DNA of 64,000 nucleotides from Sorangium cellulosum (GTDB lineage Bacteria > Myxococcota_A > Polyangia > Polyangiales > Polyangiaceae). The stretch covers positions 10,616,501 to 10,680,500 of the forward strand of contig NZ_CP012673.1 of assembly GCF_002950945.1 (NCBI RefSeq), in the 5' to 3' direction. Below, one piece after another: positions 59,558-64,000 of the stretch; position 1 is the first letter of the stretch, and every line of letters starts with the position of its first letter. A model generated the notes under the pieces. The model was not told the origin of the DNA, did no database searches, and was given only the letters and a program-made list of their open reading frames with translations. Made by a program: the position numbers and the translations under genes.

Positions 59558-59576
59558 CTCGCGGCCGTGGCATCGG

Positions 59577-59781
59577 CGCTGGGGCGCGACCGAAGCCGAG
59601 CTGCGCGTGTCGCTCCCCGGCGACCAGCCCGGGCGCGACCCCGCCTACGAGGCGAACCACGCGATCACCCTCCAGGCGCCGCCAGACGCCGTGTGGCCCT
59701 GGCTCGCGCGGAGATCATCATGGAGCACCGCATGCTCACGGGATCGAGGACCGCGCGGAGGTGCGGGGCGGGACGCGCTGA
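59577..59781 (+). pseudogene. SRPBCC-family gene remnant
   Basis: From 59577 the frame reads RWGATEAELRVSLPGD then ITLQAPPDAVWPWLAR, the N-terminal part of an SRPBCC/polyketide-cyclase-like family (where WPWLAQ is usual). It breaks near 59710 into EIIMEHRMLTG and, one frame over, HGIEDRAEVRGGTR before a stop at 59781, resembling the end of such proteins (MERKMLxGIKxRAE). The roughly 110 central residues are absent. There is no start codon with a ribosome binding site. This is a decayed relic with both ends retained. Confidence 0.55.
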
Positions 59782-59808
59782 GCGCGCGAGGGCCGGGCCC
59801 GCGAGCGC

Positions 59809-60600
59809 TCAGCCCTCGTGGATCTTGATCCCGGGAATGGCGCGGAGCGGGCTCGCGTCGTCGACGCGCGATCCCTCAATGTACACGTTCTTCAGGCTCT
59901 TGAGGTCCCTGAGCGGGGACACGTCGCTCACCCGCGTCCGTTTCATCTGGAGCATCTCGAGCTTCTTCAGGCCGGCCAGCGGGCTCAGGTCCGTCACCTC
60001 CGTCTCGTCGATCTGGAGCTCGGTGAGGTTCGTGAGGCCGGCGAGCGGGGAGAGGTCGCTGACGGGCGTGCGGCCGATGTCGAGCCGGTCGAGCTTCGCG
60101 AGGCCGGCGAGCGGGGAGAGGTCCTTGACCAGGGTGGCCGAGACGCGCAGCGACTCGATCCGGGTAAGGCCCTTGATGGGGTTCAGGTCATCGATCTTGC
60201 CCGGCGGCAGGTAGAGCCCTTTGAGGCCCGTGAACTCGGGGAAGATGCACGGATCGAGCTCGTCGAGGCCCTGGGCGTCGGACAGGAGCAGCGTCTTGAC
60301 GTTCTTGAGCTGGGCGCGCGCGATCGGCCCCTCGGGCTTCTGGAGCTGCTGTCGCACGCGGGCCTCGAGCGCCGGGTGCGCGAAGGTCACCGGGTCGCTC
60401 TTGGTGCACACGACCTCTCGCCGCTTCGGCGGCGCGCTCACCGCGGCCGCGGGGCTCGCGGCCGGCGGCGCGGCGGAAGGCGCCTGGGCGGCCGGCGCGA
60501 CCTCGGCGGAGGCCGCCGGGGCGGCCGGCTTCGACGGCTCGTCGCAGCCCGGCAGGCAGAGGGCAAGGACAAGGGAGGCAAAGATCAGGGGGCGATTCAT
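59809..60600 (-). CDS. Leucine-rich repeat lipoprotein
   Basis: 263 aa from MNRPLIFASLVLALCLPGC; an extension to 60723 is less likely. The lipobox is LCLPGC (C19), followed by an Ala/Pro-rich spacer to about 75 and a conserved-looking pre-domain (REVVCTKSDPVTFAHPALEA). From about 110 to 263 run six 22-23-residue leucine-rich repeats with the pattern TxVxDLSPLAGLxxLxxLxI, the type also found in internalin-like and DUF-LRR proteins. It probably mediates protein binding at the cell surface. Stand-alone gene. Confidence 0.82.
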   Translation of the reverse strand: MNRPLIFASLVLALCLPGCDEPSKPAAPAASAEVAPAAQAPSAAPPAASPAAAVSAPPKRREVVCTKSDPVTFAHPALEARVRQQLQKPEGPIARAQLKNVKTLLLSDAQGLDELDPCIFPEFTGLKGLYLPPGKIDDLNPIKGLTRIESLRVSATLVKDLSPLAGLAKLDRLDIGRTPVSDLSPLAGLTNLTELQIDETEVTDLSPLAGLKKLEMLQMKRTRVSDVSPLRDLKSLKNVYIEGSRVDDASPLRAIPGIKIHEG

Positions 60601-60783
60601 CGCGGCGATGATACACGAGGCGGCGCGGAGCGGGACCTCCGCCGGGCTCCGGCGCCCGGCCGTGCCAGGGTCTGGCGGCGTCGCGGTGCCGTGACGGCGG
60701 CGAAATGCCGTGTCCAGCGACACCCCACGTCTCCCACGTCCACGACGAAGAAGAACCAGCTGTTCGCGCTCGAGAGGTTCGGC

Positions 60784-61254
60784 CTAGAGCGGCAGGAGCA
60801 TCAGCCCTTGTCGGGCGTCGAGCTGCTCCACGAACCAGTCCCGGTGACGCCGCTCCACCGCGAGCGCCTGCCTCAGGGCGTCGCGCGCGCGGTCGGAGAG
60901 GCCCTCGCGCGACAGCAGCGTCCGCTCATACGCCGCGCAGGTCTCCTCCTCGTAACACCTCATCGCCTCCAGGATCGCGCGATCGCCGACGATCCCGTTC
61001 GTGAGCGCCTTGCTCTTCAGCTTGGGTCGGGTGGGGGTCTCGAGGGGGGGTGAGCCGAGCTCGTGGGCGAGGGCGGCGAGATCGTCGAGGTGGTGTTCGT
61101 GATCTGTCAGGAAGCTCAAGAGCCGGCTCCTGTCGCCTGAGCGGCTCATCCGCGGGAGCGCCGCTGCGAAGGCGTCCACTGCGGACCAATTGAGCTCGAT
61201 CAGTTCGGTCAAGGACCCGATGAACGCGGCCTCGCCGCCGATCACGGACGCCAT
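60784..61254 (-). CDS. Ferritin-like DUF2383 protein
   Basis: 156 aa; the ATG of MASVIGGEAAF follows GAGAGGAG with a suitable spacer, while the open frame further up is Arg-rich. The four-helix pattern fits DUF2383/ferritin-like proteins: LTELIELNWSAVDAFAAALP, TDHEHHLDDLAALAHELG, CYEEETCAAYERTL and ALAVERRHRDWFVEQLDA. The Glu/His residues in DHEHH, EEE and ERRH could bind a di-metal site. Such proteins occur in stress or sporulation settings, sometimes as PA2169-type. Separated from neighbours by large gaps, so monocistronic. Confidence 0.78.
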   Translation of the reverse strand: MASVIGGEAAFIGSLTELIELNWSAVDAFAAALPRMSRSGDRSRLLSFLTDHEHHLDDLAALAHELGSPPLETPTRPKLKSKALTNGIVGDRAILEAMRCYEEETCAAYERTLLSREGLSDRARDALRQALAVERRHRDWFVEQLDARQGLMLLPL

Positions 61255-61793
61255 GGATTCTCGCTCCTCTCGATCCCGGAAGCGCTGCCGCCCGCGAATC
61301 GACGGCGGGCGGACGCTTGTCCGGATCTCCGACCTTCGCTCGCTCGCAAGCCCGATGCCGGAGCCGGCCTGTGCAGCGGTTATCCATCCGGCCGCGCGCG
61401 CCGTCCCGAAAACTCGCGTCTTTCCGCGCTCGCCGCTCCCCGCGGCGGCGCGGGTGGAGCCCGCGCGCACGCATGGCGTCACGGCGCAACGCGGATCGAG
61501 GCCGCGGTCGTCCAGCACGCGCCGGCGCGCCCGTCCACGAGGACACCGTGGAACGTCGGCAGCACGCGGGAGGCCCGCCCACGTCGGGCGCGCGCCGCGA
61601 GGCTTGCTGCGCGTCCACGACGGGAGCGCTTGCTTCTCGACGGCGGGAGCCCTCGTCGCGAGGCCGGGAGATCGAGAGGTCGCCGCGAACCGAGATGTCT
61701 CGGGGAGATCGAGGGGTCGCCGGGAACCGAGGTGTCGCCGGGGCCGAGATGTCGTTGGGGAGCGAGCGCGCAGGCGCAGCCGCGGAGGCGTCG
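61255..61793. other. Intergenic region with degenerate direct repeats, no gene
   Basis: 539 bp. Open frames across it are Arg/Ala/Ser-rich strings that disagree between frames, so no gene is supported. It contains the direct repeat at 61665-61740 and otherwise nothing recognisable. Confidence 0.45.
61665..61740. repeat. Two imperfect 38-bp direct repeats
   Basis: GGGAGATCGAGAGGTCGCCG at 61665 and GGGAGATCGAGGGGTCGCCG at 61703 begin two units of about 38 bp, with a partial third (GGGCCGAGATGTCG) after. The copies differ at several positions, so the duplication is not recent. Function unknown. Confidence 0.55.
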
Positions 61794-62021
61794 CTACTTC
61801 TTGCCGAACAGGCCGCCGAGCGAGCCCGCGAGGCTGCCCACGTCCAGGTTGGCGATCGCGGGGGCCGCCGCGCCAAGCGCGGTGTCGACGTGGGCGGCGA
61901 GCGGCGCAGGGAGCTTCTCCTTCAGGAAATTGACCACCGTCTCCACGGCCACGCGGGCCTTGTCCTCCGAGATGCCAACCTTCGCTGCGACCTGTCGTAC
62001 CAGCTCGTCCATGGCCTCCAT
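61794..62021 (-). CDS. Small DUF2267-like protein
   Basis: 75 aa. The ATG at 62021 follows AAAGGACGTGT with a 6-base spacer; the next ATG (62012) has its GGAGG too close. The sequence MDELVRQVAAKVGISEDKAR, AVETVVNFLKEKLP, APLAAHVDTALG is that of short DUF2267 proteins, followed by a Gly/Leu-rich end (LAGSLGGLFGKK). The role of the family is not established. It stands alone. Confidence 0.75.
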   Translation of the reverse strand: MEAMDELVRQVAAKVGISEDKARVAVETVVNFLKEKLPAPLAAHVDTALGAAAPAIANLDVGSLAGSLGGLFGKK

Positions 62022-62183
62022 ACACGTCCTTTCTGCGCAATCCGCGCTTCGCGCGAGAGCATCCACGCGCCGATCGGCGCGGGCAAGGGAATTCAGCGCC
62101 GCGCGCGCGACGGCTGCCCTCGCCCTGCGCTCACGGAGAGCGATCGGTCGACCCGCAACACGCGGAGAACGGCGCGCGGAGCA

Positions 62184-62990
62184 CTATCCTTCGCGCACTG
62201 GAACGAGCGGGGGAGCGAACCCGAAGTGCTCGGCATAAGCCGCCTCGAGCGCCGGGCGGTCGAGCTGCTGCTCGGCGCGCGTGCCGTCCGGAGCCGTCAT
62301 CAACAGGGTCGAGCCGGTGATGGTGACGCGGCCTCCGTCGGCGAGCAGCCGGGTGCACAGCGGCCTGCGGGTGAAATGCGACTCGGGCGAGGTCTGATGG
62401 TACACACACATGGACTCGAACTCGTCGAGCTTCCGGGTGCCGCCATCCAGCCGGTAGGCGGCGCGCCCGTCGCGGCGCAGATCCCACGTCTCGACGGCGC
62501 CGGCGGCGCGGCCTGCCTCGCTTTCGACGGGACGCAGCTCGAAGACGCCGCCCGGGTCGGATTGCGGGCCCGCCGCGTCGAGGCGCAGGGGGTGCCACGC
62601 GCTGGCGCCGAAGCCCACGTCGGCCAGGAACCGTTCGCCGCCGAGCGTCACCCGCAGCGCCAGGTGGTCGAACGGCGGGCCCAGCGAGCCGTCGGGCTTG
62701 TACACGCGGGCCTGGAGCAGCTCGACGTGCATGCCGCACCGCTCGAGCAGCCAGGCGAACGCGCTGTTGAGCTCGTAGCAGAAGCCCCCGCGCCCCTGCG
62801 TCACGACCTTGCCGAGCACCGCCTGGGGAGCGAGATCGATGGGTCGCCCGAGGTGGATGTCGAGGTTCTCGAACGGGACGTGCACGAGGTGGGCGAGGTG
62901 CAGGTCGCGCAGCCCGCGCTCGGTCGGCGGCGGCGGCGCGGCGAGGCGCAAGCGCGAAAGATAACGTTCGAAGAGATCGCTTTCGTTCAT
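62184..62990 (-). CDS. Arylamine N-acetyltransferase (NAT)
   Basis: 268 aa from MNESDLFERYL, after AGGA with an 8-base spacer (an ATG 9 bases upstream is also possible). The Cys-His-Asp catalytic triad is present: RGGFCYELN (C71), FDHLALRV (H109) and LADVGFG (D124), in the usual order and spacing. The first 60 residues (VPFENLDIHLGRPID) match the family's helical domain. NATs transfer acetyl groups from acetyl-CoA to arylamines, or in polyketide clusters form amides. It is 51 bp downstream of the PRPP synthetase gene on the same strand, possibly in one transcript. Confidence 0.92.
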   Translation of the reverse strand: MNESDLFERYLSRLRLAAPPPPTERGLRDLHLAHLVHVPFENLDIHLGRPIDLAPQAVLGKVVTQGRGGFCYELNSAFAWLLERCGMHVELLQARVYKPDGSLGPPFDHLALRVTLGGERFLADVGFGASAWHPLRLDAAGPQSDPGGVFELRPVESEAGRAAGAVETWDLRRDGRAAYRLDGGTRKLDEFESMCVYHQTSPESHFTRRPLCTRLLADGGRVTITGSTLLMTAPDGTRAEQQLDRPALEAAYAEHFGFAPPLVPVREG

Positions 62991-63041
62991 GTCACACATC
63001 CTGTGTTCGCCGCCGCAACACCGTCGCTCGGCGACGCGGGA

Positions 63042-63965
63042 CTACGGCTCGCGCTCCAGCGCGCGCACCATGAGCGGCGCCACCGAGCGGAGGACGCCCG
63101 GCGTGCCTGCGAGCTGCTGGCTGCCAGGATGCGAGTCGGTGCCGAGCAGCGTCGTGAACACGCCGGCCTGCCGGATCTTCGCGAGCGAGTCGCCCGGCAG
63201 GACAAGGTGGCTCGCGACGGCGTGGACCTTCGACGCCCCTGCGGCGAGGTACGCGCGCCCTGCCTGGACGAGCGATGAGCCGGTCCGCACCATATCGTCG
63301 TAGATGACGACCTCGCGGCCGGAGACATCGGCGTTGATGCCCGTCACGCTGACGCCGTCGCCCCGCCGCTCCTTGTAGACGAACGCCGGATCCACGCCGA
63401 GCCCGCGGGCGAGGCTCTGCACCCACTTGGCCCGGCCGGCGTCCGTCGCCGCGAGCACGTAGGGGCGATCGCCCATGAGCTCGCGGATCGCCTGCGTGAT
63501 CAGCGGAGCCCCGTAGAGGTGACGGGTGACGTGCGAGTCGCTGAAATAGAACTCGATGCCGTCGGTGTGCAGATCGAAGAGGAAGATGCGCGTGCCCGCG
63601 TCGCACGGCGGGATCGCCGAGATGAGCCGCGCCCGCGTCTTCGCGGTCACCACCTCGCCCGGCTTCACGGCCCGCTCCATGGTCGCGTAGCCGAAATACG
63701 GCATCACGATGGAGAGCGACCTGGCGCCGCCGCGGGAGATGGCGCAGCCGAGGTCGTAGATCTCGAGCCAGTCGAGGTCCTGCGGGGCGCCGCCGAGCAG
63801 GACCACGTCGCGGCTCCAGCAGTCGACCGCGACGCGCAGGTAGCGCTCGCCGTCGGGAAAGCTCTTGCGCTCGACGAGGCCGCGCTCGAAGTCCCCCGCC
63901 GCGAGGAAGGCCGGCTCGAGGTAGGCGTACGAGCCGATCGTGATGAGCAGGCGGCGATGGCTCAT
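63042..63965 (-). CDS. prs: Ribose-phosphate pyrophosphokinase-like protein
   Basis: 307 aa, ATG at the right edge of the window. PRPP synthetase motifs are visible but divergent: RKSFPDGERYLRV, PYFGYATMERAVKPGEVVTA (usually PYxxYxRQDR), FDLHTDGIEFYF (H133; usually DLHAxQIQGFF) and the PRPP loop IYDDMVRTGSS (221-231). These fit a class of shorter, divergent PRPP synthetases, or a related phosphoribosyltransferase. Enzymes of the family make PRPP from ribose 5-phosphate and ATP for nucleotide synthesis. The missing RQDR-type residues raise doubt about ATP binding. A second, normal prs elsewhere in the genome would support a specialised role. Confidence 0.8.
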   Translation of the reverse strand: MSHRRLLITIGSYAYLEPAFLAAGDFERGLVERKSFPDGERYLRVAVDCWSRDVVLLGGAPQDLDWLEIYDLGCAISRGGARSLSIVMPYFGYATMERAVKPGEVVTAKTRARLISAIPPCDAGTRIFLFDLHTDGIEFYFSDSHVTRHLYGAPLITQAIRELMGDRPYVLAATDAGRAKWVQSLARGLGVDPAFVYKERRGDGVSVTGINADVSGREVVIYDDMVRTGSSLVQAGRAYLAAGASKVHAVASHLVLPGDSLAKIRQAGVFTTLLGTDSHPGSQQLAGTPGVLRSVAPLMVRALEREP

Positions 63966-64000
63966 CGCGCACCTCGGCGGCGCGCCCGGGACGGCGCGGC

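Noticed and set aside
61190..61933. Open frames in the gap between the ferritin-like and DUF2267 genes
   Set aside because: Arg/Ala/Ser strings that disagree between frames; no start site or similarity, and degenerate DNA repeats explain the pattern.

Overview
The window is very GC-rich, densely coded DNA from what looks like a myxobacterium of the Sorangium/Polyangium kind. The pointers are two eukaryote-like Ser/Thr kinases with Pro/Ala-rich extracellular tails, a secreted peptidase ending in a MYXO-CTERM-like sorting tail, Gly-rich lipoproteins with MopE-like Cys/Asp repeats, SBBP-type propeller proteins, and many genes joined by ATGA/GTGA start-stop overlaps. This assignment is inference; no rRNA, tRNA or other taxonomic marker is present.

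Layout. 1-2852 (minus): HEAT-repeat protein, xseB and a truncated CinA/MoCF-type gene. 3017-4906: a radical SAM enzyme resembling archaeal tetraether lipid synthase. 5148-16682: two Ser/Thr kinases with a GNAT enzyme, an acyltransferase/SDR pair, a dipeptidyl-peptidase-III-like metallopeptidase and a TPR/SBBP secreted pair between them. 16824-26160: an eight-gene MoxR-DUF58-Bat operon in which every junction overlaps, followed by an acidic orphan protein and a convergent solitary ExbD. 27827-28912: a compact self-contained regulatory unit with a promoter, a perfect 16-bp palindrome, a 59-aa Trp-rich small protein and an XRE-cupin regulator, closed by a strong terminator. 29050-29598: a 43 percent methionine protein. 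30047-36339: a glycosidase/RmlD fusion, a MoxR/CoxE-type pair, a Uma2-like nuclease and an orphan histidine kinase. 36437-45610: a fused radical SAM/DUF2344 protein, a frameshifted YihY protein and a pair of GHKL ATPases, the second carrying an HEXXH motif. 46011-51491: a DUF3160 lipoprotein divergent from a three-gene unit comprising a Cys-rich EF-hand lipoprotein, a DUF692 (MNIO) enzyme and a DUF2063 partner. 51723-57061: a GST, an ABC-F protein, a thioredoxin-like lipoprotein, and a RecF/OLD-like ATPase whose DUF4276 partner has lost its middle. 57237-63965: an M23 peptidase unit, an SRPBCC gene remnant, an LRR lipoprotein, ferritin-like and DUF2267 proteins, an arylamine N-acetyltransferase and a divergent PRPP synthetase.

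Most interesting: the MNIO operon, where the upstream lipoprotein has two CxxxNSC repeats like those of bufferin-type MNIO substrates; the Met-rich heptad protein; the twin GHKL/HEXXH pair; the palindrome-controlled small-protein/XRE unit; and the Tes-like enzyme. Three interrupted genes (YihY, DUF4276, SRPBCC) point to ongoing gene decay or, for YihY, a homopolymer indel.
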